DNA of 64,000 nt from NCBI GenBank assembly GCA_021292105.1, contig CM037871.1, positions 34,426,997 through 34,490,996 on the forward strand, in the 5' to 3' direction. A program made the translations under genes and the position numbers. Origin of the DNA: Anadara kagoshimensis (taxonomy: Eukaryota > Mollusca > Bivalvia > Arcoida > Arcidae). Every line of letters begins with the position of its first letter. Within the stretch, counting starts at the first letter, position 1. Under the pieces are notes generated by a model. It saw only the letters and a list, made by a program, of their open reading frames with translations, searched no databases and was not told the origin of the DNA. Shown piece after piece: positions 45,961 through 56,059 of this stretch.

Positions 45961-47345
45961 TTACATGTATTCTTTTTGTCTGGTTTAAGCCTTTCTAAAA
46001 GCAAACAATCTACTCTAACACTATTCTCCAAAACAATACTTTGTGGTTGCTGCGAAACAATCTACGAAGTGCATATAGTATTTTTTCCAATGCTGTTAAC
46101 CAATGCCGTACCATATATTATCGTACAGGTCTTTATATTTTTCGGTACCATTATGAAGTTTCAAAAATCAAAACAATAATAGCTAAATAATATCATGATG
46201 CTAGTGAAAGCAGGAAGAGGTTATGGAGATAGTGATATACTGGACAAAAAGAAGTAACTGTATTCTAAGTTACATCATCAGGTAGTTTACGACCAATCAA
46301 CAAACATCTGATGTAGCCACAGGTTGATGATGTCATTCAGAAATGTTCTAAAAAGGTATAAAGATTTGTATCATAATAGAGAGTATGATATTGGTTTACA
46401 GCATTCAGAAAGCACCAATGCACACACCTTTGACAAGTTTGTAGATTTGCAGATAGCAAAAAGTGTCCTTTAAGGAATAGTGATAGAGTAGATGTTTTGT
46501 GATGTTTGTTTGATTGATATTTTGAGCATTTTATAAAGTCTGACAAGAAAAAAAAATAAATCAAAAACAATCACAACAATCAATCCTCAAATATCACAAT
46601 CATAGAGCATTAAAACCAGTAAGAACTGGTAAGAATAATTTGATTTAAAGAATAATATATGTATCGCAGAAAAGAGATGGAAAGTTGAAAATTGGAATAA
46701 TTCAATATATATATGGGCGAGATTAAAGAATGGATCTGAATTTTTTAGTTTTATATCAAATGAGATAAACAAAAAGGGTGTATGGCAAGCAGTTGGTGGT
46801 TAGGTTAGGGTATTGGATGCAAATACCACATTCTCGAGTACAGGGCGAGGTTTAAGGTCTTTGAGCAGACTATAAAGAGGCAGGCACAAGAATTGCCAAA
46901 GGAGCCAAAGAAACAGATGGTGGTCAGACGCTTATCCTTTATAGAGATGCAGATGTTTTTTAATGGTCTTGGTGTTTGTTGTACAATTAATGTTTTGGAA
47001 ATAAAAGATTGTTTTCAATCCTATATTTGTAGCTGTAGAATTTTTGAACCGGGGAAATATGTTATATTCTGATCATACTTATATAATAAGTATACGGGAT
47101 ATACGTATAGAATATATTGCTGCAAGGTGCCCGTGGATGTTAATCATGTTGCTGTTGGATCTTTTTGAATGTTTGAATGAGCGAGATAACTATTTTTTTT
47201 ATTGCAGACGTCAAAAGTCATAGCCATTTAATTGATTCAAATGATCTTTATTGAAAACTTGAAAAATGTTTCGGCCTCGTTATTTTAATTATATAAAATA
47301 AGTTTAAAGGGCTGTACTGATAATATTTTCACATAATATGTAATA

Positions 47346-47365
47346 CACACACACACATACACACG
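47346..47365 (+). repeat. Short (AC)n tract
   Basis: ACACACACAC with one ACAT interruption, inside the right arm region of the foldback. Confidence 0.8.
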
Positions 47366-48143
47366 CAGCAATTAAATGCAATCCTTTGTTGTAGTTGATT
47401 TGAAATGCAGCGCGATGTTTATAAGTCGGCCATCTTGAAAATGGCGGCCATATCAAATTTAACAACCACAGTTTGTTCATGAAAAATTAGTATAAATATT
47501 TAATTAATCAAATCCTAAATTTCAACTCAAAAGGTTAAGCGGTTGATTTGTTATTGAATTTTAATTTAAAATTATCTTATTTGGTGGCCATCTTGGATTT
47601 GGCAGCCATATTTTCAGTAAACGTAAAAAGTCAAGGTAGAAACATACTTAGCTTAACTAAATACATATATATTGAATACAATACATTGGTTTAATGTCAT
47701 AAATTAATGACATCGTATGTTGTATTTGAGTTAAAATGCAGCGCGATGATTATAAGACGGCCATCTTAAAAATGGCGGCTATATTTAATGTTACAACCAA
47801 GGTTTATTCATGGAAAATTAGTATAAATATTCAATTGATCAAAAAACTAAATTTCAACTAAAAAGGTTGAGTGGTTCATTTGATAATGGATTTTTAAACA
47901 TAAATTATCATTTTTGGCGGCCATCTTTGATTGGCAGCCATATTTCCATTAAACGGAAAAAGTCAAGGTGGAAACATACCTAGCCTAACCTAACTAAGTA
48001 CATATAGGGCAATAAGATCCACCATGTTTCCTGCTTTTAACAAAAAAGTTTAGGGGGTGTCACATTTTTGGGATCTGCCCCCTGACTAAATTGGCAAACT
48101 AAGTAAAATTAGTTTTAATAACTTACACCAGGGAATTGACGGA

Positions 48144-48216
48144 TGTTCCGACAAAGGCCCGCCATTAGTTGCCGTGACGCTGCTTTGGTATCTTGATGGC
48201 GGCCAGTGTCGGAACA
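48144..48216. repeat. 73-bp inverted repeat
   Basis: TGTTCCGACA ... GCCATT pairs with ATGGCGGCCAGTGTCGGAACA around a loop with TTGCCGTGACGCTGCTTTGG. The loop and right arm recur near 62958-63010. Confidence 0.75.
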
Positions 48217-48454
48217 TTGTGGGCTTGACCGGCGATACGTCAATTGATTCCAGGTGGTTGGGAGAGGTAAGAACCTGTCTAGCTAGATACGTCCGCAGCG
48301 AGTAAAATCGAGGATAAGAATGAAAGGAACTTACAAATAACAAATCCGTGACAATAGCCAGAGAAACCATTTCTTCTATGAAAATGTTAGACAACTTTAG
48401 ATACATTGTAGAATGATACTACGATATGCTCATTCTTAAAGCATAGTCTGTTAT

Positions 48455-48935
48455 ACTTGTTGTGGGAAAGTGAATATTCCTTGTCGTTGGTCTTTACTGG
48501 TTCACCTGGTATAAGTATAATGTGACTGGGTGAGTGGTATGCTTGTCTGTGGCGTACTGACTCTGACCTAGCACTGTAACAACTCCTAATGAAGTCCGAC
48601 GCCTAATGAAGTCCGGACTTCATTAGGCGTCGAAATTGCAACGCCTAATGAAGTCCGGACTTCATTAGGCGTTGACAATTTCGACGTTGCAATTTCGACG
48701 CCTAATGAAGTCCGGACTTCATTAGGCGTCGGACTTCATTAGGAGTTGTTACATAGCACGTTAGAGATGTCCTGAGTGCGCGTTAGTACAAGGCAGACCA
48801 TACAACACACTCGCACTTCACATGCATAAACGAACTTGTTCATAGATTAATCCATTGATATTAATAAAAAAAGTTCTTGTTGTGAATAGCTAAAAATCCC
48901 TAATGCGACGTTAAGCAACATTCAATCAACCAACC
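48455..48935 (+). mobile_element. SINE type 3 (+), head truncated and split by a palindromic element
   Basis: GAAAGTGAATATTCCTTGTC ... TAATGTGACTGGGTGAGTGG ... GGCGTACTGACTCTGACC before the insertion, and CCTGAGTGCGCGTTAGTACA ... ACGAACTTGTTCATAGATTA ... ATGCGACGTTAAGCAACATT after it, match the intact copy at 54992-55346. The tRNA-like head is missing. The insertion is the element at 48575-48753. Confidence 0.87.
48575..48753. mobile_element. 179-bp palindromic MITE containing three palindromes
   Basis: It lies inside the type 3 SINE, flanked by TAGCAC at 48569-48574 and 48754-48759. The ends TGTAACAACTCCTAATGAAG and its exact inverse extend far inward. Within the arms and centre, a perfect palindrome built on CCTAATGAAGTCC|GGACTTCATTAGG occurs three times: 48598-48631 (34 bp), 48639-48674 (36 bp) and 48697-48730 (34 bp). 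No coding frame. The element is almost wholly self-complementary and could form a three-lobed cruciform. Confidence 0.93.
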
Positions 48936-48939
48936 AATC

Positions 48940-49559
48940 AGTTATACATGTTTATCTTTACTTTTAAAGGCATGGTATATGTTACTTTAGAATCAACCCT
49001 CTACAATTATACTGGCTCAGATGATTTAATTAATTGAAATTTCACAAAAAGCCTTCCTATGTTACCCATAAAACAGCAGAAGAGTGATGCAACTTTGAGA
49101 ATAAAAATGTTAACTAGCTCAAAGCACACAATACAGCATTTTATAACGCTATTTATGTTCATGTTAAGATCATTTTTCTTTCACTTCAAGCTTTAGAAGA
49201 TCATTTGATTATCAAACACCATTCTATTAAGAAACGTAATTTTAATCATTTGCAGTTTAACATGCACCTGTCATCTAAATTAAAAGCTCTGTGCCTATTT
49301 TAATTCTTGAAGCAATAAATTTCAATTTAAGTTTAAAACTTTATTGCATCATTAACCCAAAATCGCTATGTGCATTTGCAATTACCACAGAAAGTAAATC
49401 GTCGTCATTATGGTGATAATACATATTGAAAAACAACCGTCGAATGGCGGATCCTGTTTGCGCATACATCATAATACGTTACCAAGGACATCTCTTCCGA
49501 TGTAAACATTGACTTACTTGTAAAATATTGCTGAAAAAGTCGTATAAGCTAAAATGTCA
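48940..49559. other. Unannotated intergenic sequence
   Basis: No gene or repeat is recognised. Confidence 0.4.
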
Positions 49560-49705
49560 TTATGAATATTATTATGAAATCAAAAACAAACACGTCATTC
49601 CATGTCGAAATCACAATCTGAAAGCAAAGTAAATAATTTGAAAACTGGCAAACTAAGTAAAACAAGTAAATTTTTACCAGGAGAGTGAGACCGGGTGCTC
49701 CGGAA
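49560..49705 (+). repeat. Family B fragment (+)
   Basis: AATCAAAAACAAACACGTCA, AATCACAATCTGAAAGCAAA and GAGTGAGACCGGGTGCTCCG. It provides the uninterrupted order used to define the foldback insertion at 44066. Confidence 0.75.
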
Positions 49706-49923
49706 TGGTAAAAAAGTTTAAAACAATGCATTGGCATCGTGTTGAAGGAGATTATGTTCAAAGAACTCTTACAAGTAGTAGTACACTAACATTAGTTGTA
49801 TACATACAAGTTACCACCAATGTAGAGAATGAAGATAGACATGTTCTACATTACACAAGTCAAGAGAAAACAAACATTATGTGTAATTGTGTCTATAATC
49901 ATTATATATAACAACAACCTGTA

Positions 49924-50320
49924 CAGACCTGTCGAAAGTTTAACACTGAGATAACGAAAAGGAGTCGAAGCTCAGCTATTGAATAACCAAGATATTGATA
50001 GCTAGTAACCAAAAAACTCGTGACATGCTAACTTGACTTAATTTACTTATTTCCGTCTCTCCGTGAGGAGAATCGGGCCATTTACAAGTTCTCTCCATTT
50101 TCCTCTATCTGTTGCTACGTTTATTGCCTCAGTCCATGAGTTGTAACCTAGTTCCTTAAGTTCTTTTTCAATGGTCCTTCTCCAAGTCTCTGGGTCTTCC
50201 TCTTTTCCTTTTCCCATGACATGCTAATTAAGCAGCTATCAAAATGCTGACGATATATAATTAATGAGGGGCCGAAATGAGCTACCGATTTGGCACTAGG
50301 TTAAACTTTCGACTAATCTG
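49924..50320. mobile_element. Family T TIR element, copy 5, carrying a LINE tail
   Basis: CAGACCTGTCGAAAGTTTAA at the left, GGTTAAACTTTCGACTAATCTG at the right, TA at both flanks. Without the 185-bp LINE insertion the element would be near 200 bp, like copy 3. Confidence 0.9.
50032..50216 (-). pseudogene. LINE 3' end (-), 11-bp target duplication
   Basis: On the minus strand it carries the 3' coding end and untranslated tail of the same LINE as 31219: CTTGGAGAAGGACCATTG, TGGACTGAGGCAATAAACG, GCCCGATTCTCCTCACGGAG, then a TAAGTCAAG-type tail. TGACATGCTAA at 50021-50031 and 50217-50227 is an exact target duplication inside the family T element. Confidence 0.9.
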
Positions 50321-50329
50321 TACCGTATA

Positions 50330-50870
50330 CTAACGCCAGATGAGATAGAGGTGGTTGTTGTTGTTGTTTATAGGATTAAATATACATAGTTATGTCGTAA
50401 AAATATTATTAGCAATGATCAGAATGCCTTTTGTCTGACGCATTTTGTACGACCTCAAAAAAGTATGGAAGCCTATTAGGAACATTTAAATTTTATTACT
50501 TTCCGATATTTTAGAGATTAATTCTTTAGCTTTCGACAGACCTGTACTATATTTATCAATAATTTATTATGTTTTATGCATTTCTGAATGGTTGCAATAT
50601 CATTTTTTACTTTTAACTGTTTTGCAACAAACAAGTTTTTTGTTATGACTGGTGGCAAATCTGGAAAAAAAAATTGATAATTTTACTTGACGCTAACGAA
50701 GTTCAATAACCGTATTTATAACATTTATTTTTATAGTTTTATAATTAATATTTTTTATTATTTCAATAATTCTCGAATATTTTTTTCATATACTTTTACT
50801 TTGACGTTAATCGGCTTCCATTTTACATATTAACACTATAATCATATCACACAGTTCTCACGGCTAGTTG
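50330..50870. other. Unannotated intergenic sequence
   Basis: No gene is seen. There is a short (GTT)n at about 50352-50368. TTTCGACAGACCTGTACT near 50530 resembles a lone family T end. Confidence 0.4.
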
Positions 50871-50874
50871 TATA

Positions 50875-51310
50875 CAGACCTGTTTTAAGTTTAACACTGT
50901 GTTAACGAAAAGGAGCCAAACCTCGGCTGCCGATCAAGTAGTCGAAATACGGATTGCAAGTGACAGCCGTAAAGCCGCTCAGAGATAGATAACAGCCGTC
51001 AAAAAGCTGTTGAGATACAAGTGACTAGGGGTAGAAATGATTTGTCGTTTCGGCATTAATTCATTGACTTACTTGACTTATGTCCATCTCTCCTTGTTGA
51101 GAATTGGGCCAGATATCTTTCTCCTCCAAGAATCTCTGTTGGCAGTTATTTTAGCAGCTTTACTCCATGTCCTTAGTCCAAGATCCGATCTTTCCCTTTC
51201 AACAGTCCTGCGCCAGGTCTCCTTCGGCCGCCCTCTTCTCTTTCCTTCTACTGGTGTCCATATTGCAGAGCAATATTCGTTAGTTAAGTGTTAAACTTTC
51301 GACAGGTCTT
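50875..51310. mobile_element. Family T TIR element, copy 6, carrying a LINE tail
   Basis: CAGACCTGTTTTAAGTTTAA at the left, TTAAACTTTCGACAGGTCTT at the right, TA at both outer flanks (50873-50874, 51311-51312). It is enlarged by the LINE fragment at 51056-51262. Confidence 0.9.
51056..51262 (-). pseudogene. LINE 3' end (-) with intact C-terminal reading frame
   Basis: The minus strand reads WTPVEGKRRGRPKETWRRTV, continues with RERSDLGLRTWSKAAKIT, and stops after about 60 codons. It is the same C-terminal block as the 31.2-32.4 kb LINE but clearly diverged, so it comes from a different master copy. The tail has TAAGTCAAGTAAGTCAA. Flanking CATTAATTC and CAATATTC may be a decayed target duplication. 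The plus-strand 85-codon frame here is antisense to it. Confidence 0.88.
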
Positions 51311-51624
51311 TACCCTCTATGTAACACCACTGATATAATCGTTCATTTTGGTCATAAAATCAACGTTTTAGGAAGTAACATAATTACAAAGTAATTAACC
51401 TACATAGCTAATTATGTCGATTGTTAATTATATCCCCCTACTTATTAATACTTAATCTACTAAGTATAACACAATTATATCTTGGCATTTTTACTCGTGA
51501 AACTGAGGTACTGAATATGGAGAACCTGCTGCTAGTAGTAACAAAGTGTGTTTATGTTTGTTTACCTTAAAAACAAAACAATATTCATTTTTTAATATTT
51601 CGAAAGCTTTGTTGGTAAAAGGCA

Positions 51625-52265
51625 AATAAAGTTCAATAAAGTCCAATCATATCTACGTTACCAACCAACATTTTCTTCTGAATGCTTTGGGAGCTTGGTT
51701 ACCAAGAGTCAAAAAAAGAAAAGTTCAAGGCCAATCAACTTCAACCATTTCGACGTAACAAACCAAAACTTACTTCTAAACGTTTTGGAAGTTTGGTAAC
51801 CAAGAGTCAAATAAAGTAAAGGTCAAGGTCAATCAACTTCAATCATTTCGACGTAACAAACAAAAACTTTATTCTAAACGTTTCGGGAGCTGTTTGGTTA
51901 CCGAGAATCAAAAAAGGTCAAGGTCAATCAACTTCAATTATTTCGATGTAACAAACAAAAACTTTATTCTAAACGTTTTGGGAGCTGCTTGGTTACCGAG
52001 AATCAAAAAAGGTCAAGGTCAATCAACTTCAACCATTTCGATGTAACAAACAAAACCTTTATTCTAAACGTTTTGGGAGCTAGGTTATCATGAGTCAAAT
52101 AAAGTAAAGTTCAAGGTTGATAAAGTACAAATAAAGTTCAAGGTCAATCAATCGAGGTTATCATATCTATGTAACCAACCAACACTTTCTTCGAAGCTTG
52201 ATGGTAAAGAGGAAAAAAGTTCAAGGTCAACCAACTTCAATTCTTTCTATGAAACCCATCAACAC
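51625..52265 (+). repeat. Tandem array, about 6 copies of about 95-115 bp, rich in TCAAGGTCA
   Basis: Units carry AGTCAAATAAAG, TTCAAGGTCAATCAACTTCA, CATTTCGACGTAACAAACCA, ACTTTATTCTAAACGTTTTG and GGAGCTTGGTTACCAAGAG. The nonamer TCAAGGTCA occurs near 51824, 51915, 52013, 52138 and 52211. Confidence 0.88.
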
Positions 52266-52269
52266 GTTC

Positions 52270-52790
52270 AAAATATTTCAGAAGTTCGGTCAATAAAGTG
52301 CAAATATAAGTTTAAGCAAACTACCCCCTACATTAACTATTAACACCGTTATAAACCGATACTTTCAGCTAAACGGTCGCCGGTGAAGCGTGAATCAAGG
52401 TCGTTCATTTTTCGTATTTATTGAAAGTGTAAGTAGCTATCAAGTCAGGGTATTTTTGCAAATTTGGGTGAGGCCAAAACCAAGATACCCTCTGCCAAAG
52501 TCATAATTTGTTAATTTGGTCATTTCAATTTTGACTTTGCGATTCCCTCAGCAGCTAGAGTTAATGGATGGTTTCGGAAAAAAAACAATCCAATAATTGC
52601 AATATACTGGAAACAAAAAATGTTATAAATTTTGTTCAAACAAGTAACCAATGTTTATCTTAAATGACAACCAATGAGATTTATCTGGATAATTTGAATT
52701 ATTAATTTTAACTTTTTAATGAATTGTGAACATATTAAGTGGGTTATTCTAATTTGTAGAAATTTTGCCACATAGCTTTAGCATTTTTAA
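52270..52790. other. Unannotated intergenic sequence
   Basis: No gene or repeat is recognised. Confidence 0.4.
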
Positions 52791-52791
52791 C

Positions 52792-53010
52792 AAGAGGCCC
52801 AGGGGCCACATCGCTCACCTGAGCAACTTGCTAGGTAGAAGCCGAAATGAGTTCAGTATTGAAGTGAGTGCAGGGGAGGGAGGTTTTGTACAAACTGAAA
52901 TCTATACTTCCTACCGATGCTTTTCACTAAACAATTTGTAAGTATTTCTATGTACCGTAAAAGGTTGATGTTTCGACAAGCCTCGGCTTATTCCGTTACC
53001 TTTTTCTTAC

Positions 53011-53071
<61 letters not shown>

Positions 53072-53083
53072 CAGACAACGGAC

Positions 53084-53115
<32 letters not shown>

Positions 53116-53137
53116 TGGCTCAGGTGAGCTAATAAAA
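52792..53137 (+). mobile_element. Family G dispersed element (+) with (CGA)n
   Basis: It begins CAAGAGGCCCAGGGGCCACA / TCGCTCACCTGAGC and ends GCCTTTGGCTCAGGTGAGCT. The sub-terminal CTCACCTGAG and CTCAGGTGAG are inverses. A (CGA)n tract lies at 53033-53071. The minus copy is at 16231. Confidence 0.82.
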
Positions 53138-53334
53138 ACCTCTATACTCGTTAGCAATTTTACACCAAATTAGTATCAACTTACGTGCATGTTGAAATGA
53201 ATTTTTGAAAAAAAACCTCATAATGACCATGTACCGATTTGTGTTTTATTTATTTATCAACAAATGACATAACCAAAAAAATAGTGTCTTATCATCGAAA
53301 TTTTATTCCATTTTGGGCACTTTATCGTGAAAAT

Positions 53335-53910
53335 GAAAATTTTGACGAGAGACAGCCTAGTGGACATGGACTGGTATGGTATGTTTGTGCTTGATTCCAG
53401 CTGTTGTTTGAGCTTATTCTTCTTGGACCAGGCTATCGGTACATACCGAGTTGTATCTACCCGCATTCTATATTATGTATTTTTATTAAAGTTCATGAGA
53501 AGTAAGCCTCGTAATGGCTAAAGTAGTTTTATATCCATAAAACTCGGGTAACAGTTAGCCTGATGGACGACATGGATTGTAGTTCTTGCAGTGGCGTTGA
53601 TTGGGTTATTGCTCGGTACATACCATTGAGTTTTATCCACCCATATTCTATACTTGTATTTTCATTTATGTTCATTAGAAGTAAGTCTCGTACTTCTTAA
53701 AGTAGTTTTATATCTATAAACTCAGATAACAGTAGGGCTGGTCAACATTGATTCTACTCGAATTCCATGCAGTGTAGTTTTTTGCAGTGACGTTTTCTTG
53801 TTGGACTGGGTTATTGCTCGGTGTATATCATTCAGTTTTATCCACCCGTATTCTATACTTGTATTTTCAGTAAAGTTTATGAGATGTAAGCCTCATAAAT
53901 CTTAATGAAC
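53335..53910 (+). repeat. Three-copy tandem repeat (about 180-200 bp)
   Basis: CAGGCTATCGGTACATACCG-like, TCTACCCGCATTCTATATTA, AAGTTCATGAGAAGTAAGCC and TTTTATATCCATAAAACTCG recur in order at about 53350, 53555 and 53735. The short open frames are repeat artefacts. Confidence 0.85.
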
Positions 53911-54178
53911 ATTTCAATATTACTTAATTTCTGCTCCATTAAGTTTCTATTAGAAAATGTAACCAAATTTTATTATAACAACCCGTATTAAAAGTTTGAT
54001 AAACATTCGACTAATTACATTTTAAATCTACTTATATAAAACCAATAGTGTTGATGTATTGTTGCCATAGTAACCAAACATTAGTATAAATAGTATTAAT
54101 TAGGACTTACTTAAAAAATATAACGTTTATGATCATGAGACCTCTTAATTGATAGCATGTACAAATTTAGTTGCAGTA

Positions 54179-54383
54179 CAGGCCTGTCGAAAGTTTAACA
54201 CTGGGATGTCGAAAACGAGTCGAAGCTCGGCTGCCGAGTAGCCGAAATACGGATATCTAGTGGTCGAAAAGCTACCGAGAGATTTAAGGCAGCTACCGAA
54301 AAGATGGCAAGATATTATTTCCTACGAGGGGTTGAGATTAGCTGTCGTTTCGGTCATAATTCGTTAAATTTTCAAAAGATCTG
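54179..54383. mobile_element. Family T TIR element, copy 7
   Basis: CAGGCCTGTCGAAAGTTTAA at the left, TTCGTTAAATTTTCAAAAGA then TCTG at the right, TA at both flanks. The interior has the CTAGTGGTCGAAAAGCTACC module. No LINE insertion; 205 bp. Confidence 0.88.
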
Positions 54384-54389
54384 TACTGT

Positions 54390-54977
54390 ATTTCTACCAT
54401 GGTCTAATTAAATGATACACGGAATACGTCAATAAAACCGCGGGAAAAGAGTATTTTAGGAACATATATACCAGGTAGTTCCAAAGGGTGAAGTAATGTG
54501 CTTCCTGGTTGGTCAAAATAACCCATATAAGGTATTGATTGGCTGCCATAAAAATCAAGGAATGGCTTTTAATTTAATTCTTGTATATTTTGAGATTTTA
54601 AAGATGGTTAAAATGTGATACAATGACAGTGTTAAAGAGATAATTAACAAGTAAAATTAAATTACAAAGTCGTTTTAAGAAAATTTAATCTTAAAAGTTT
54701 TAAACGACCATGAATGAAATAGAAGCATTGTGTGTTAAATCGCTAATTATTAAAATCTAATTATCAAAGTACAAATGTACGGAGAGTTCCCTATTCAGAG
54801 GCACCGTTTTAGTTTATGCTATGTGTTGGCGACGTTTTTCTTTCTGATTCGTCTTACCTACAGCTTACGATAGATTTGTTTAGTGTATGATTTAAGACAC
54901 TTACATTTTTATTTGGTTATAAAAATGTTCATTTTGCAACGCTAGAAGTGTCTAGTTGCCGCATGTGGAGAAGTTCC
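54390..54977. other. Unannotated intergenic sequence
   Basis: No gene or repeat is recognised. Confidence 0.4.
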
Positions 54978-54991
54978 CGTATGTGTAATGA

Positions 54992-55346
54992 TGGAGGCCG
55001 CGGTGGCCTAATGGATAAGGCGTCAGTCTACAAATCCAGGTTCTCTCACCGCTGTGAATTTAAGCCCCGCTCATACCACATGTGAGGAAGTGAATTTCCG
55101 TTGCCGTTTGCCCTTACTGGTTCGCCTGGTAACAGTATAATGTGACTGTACGAATGTTACGCTTGTCTGCGGCGTACTGACTCTGTGAACTAGCACTTTA
55201 AGTCGCCCTGAGTGCGCGCTAGTACAAGGCCGACGCACTTCACATGCATACACGAACTTGTTCATAGATTAATCCATAGAGATTAATACAATAGTTATCG
55301 TCAAGAATAGCTGAAAATTGCTGATGCGACGTTATCAACCAACCAA
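54992..55346 (+). mobile_element. tRNA-headed SINE type 3, intact, with 14-bp target duplication
   Basis: The head GGCCGCGGTGGCCTAATGGA / TAAGGCGTC is strongly tRNA-Arg-like, with an A-box (TGGCCTAATGG). The B-box GAATTTAAGCC is weak. The body matches 48455-48935. The tail is GCTGATGCGACGTTATCAAC then CAACCAA. CGTATGTGTAATGA at 54978-54991 and 55347-55360 is an exact target duplication. Confidence 0.93.
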
Positions 55347-55559
55347 CGTATGTGTAATGAACAACTCCAATGGATCTAGAGTATATAACTTATTTGGTTG
55401 ATACTCATTTTTTATAATCTTCTTTTTTAAAGTCTCCGATTGTTCTTGAAGGATTATTTGATATATAAAAAAGAAATATTTATTTAAAAAGAAAGAACAA
55501 GAAAAAAAAACACATTTCAACATCATACTGTTAGGCTTGTCCTTGTTGTTATCAGCAAG

Positions 55560-56040
55560 TTCTGTCATTGGTCGATATCCACAAATCTGAGACTTGTCAT
55601 TGGTCAATAACCACAAATATGAGACTTGCCATTGGTCGATATCCAAAAATCTTAGACTTGCCATTGGTCAATTACCACAAATCTGAGACTTGCCATTGGT
55701 CGATGTCCACAAATCTGAGACTTGCCATTGGTCAATAACCACAAATCTGAGACTTGCCATTAGTCGATAACCACAAATCTGAGACTTGCAATTGGTCGAT
55801 ATCCACAAATCTGACACTTGCCATTGGTCGATCTCCACAAATCTGAGACTTGCAATTGGTCAATAACCACAAATCTGAGACTTGCCATTGGTCGATATCC
55901 ACAAATCTGAGACTTGCCATTGGTCGATATCCACAAATCTGAGACTTGCCATTGGCCAATATCCACAAATCTGAGACTTGCCATTGGTCAATATCCACAA
56001 ATCTGAGACTTGACATTGGTCGATATCCATATGTCTTAGA
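55560..56040 (+). repeat. 32-bp minisatellite, about 15 copies
   Basis: Unit GACTTGCCATTGGTCGATAT plus CCACAAATCTGA. The period of 32 is not a multiple of three and the unit has no minus-strand stop, so all three minus frames are open, giving the repeated peptides (QICGYRPMASLRF, VDIDQWQVSDLW). These are not genes. Confidence 0.95.
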
Positions 56041-56059
56041 CGTATCATAAAGTGGCATC

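Larger units (their letters stand above)
44066..48087. mobile_element. 4,022-bp foldback element with long inverted arms and AAAT duplication
   Basis: The ends are AGTCAGGGGGCAGATCTCAA and its inverse ...GGGATCTGCCCCCTGACT. Flanks AAAT are at 44062-44065 and 48088-48091. The arms are clearly inverse over about 700 bp: TATGTACTTAGTTAGGCTAG / CTAGCCTAACC..., and GCTGCCAATCAAAGATGGCC / GGCCATCTTTGATTGGCAGC. Each arm itself holds a two-copy internal repeat. A second inverse block (CTCGCCCTGTACTCGAGAAT near 45451 and its complement near 46830) shows pairing deep into the element. No transposase frame is seen, so it is non-autonomous. A family B copy lies in the middle. Confidence 0.88.

Noticed and set aside
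50522-50546. Further family T element end (TTTCGACAGACCTGTACT)
   Set aside because: Only one end with two central mismatches; no partner end was found within a few hundred bases, so it is noted but not annotated as an element.
51037-51294. 85-codon plus-strand open frame
   Set aside because: It is antisense to the LINE 3' coding end on the minus strand.
54992-55065. Functional tRNA-Arg gene
   Set aside because: B-box is degraded and the tRNA-like part is the head of a SINE with a 14-bp target duplication.
55732-56058. 108-codon minus-strand repeat protein
   Set aside because: It is the 32-bp minisatellite read through; all three frames are equally open.
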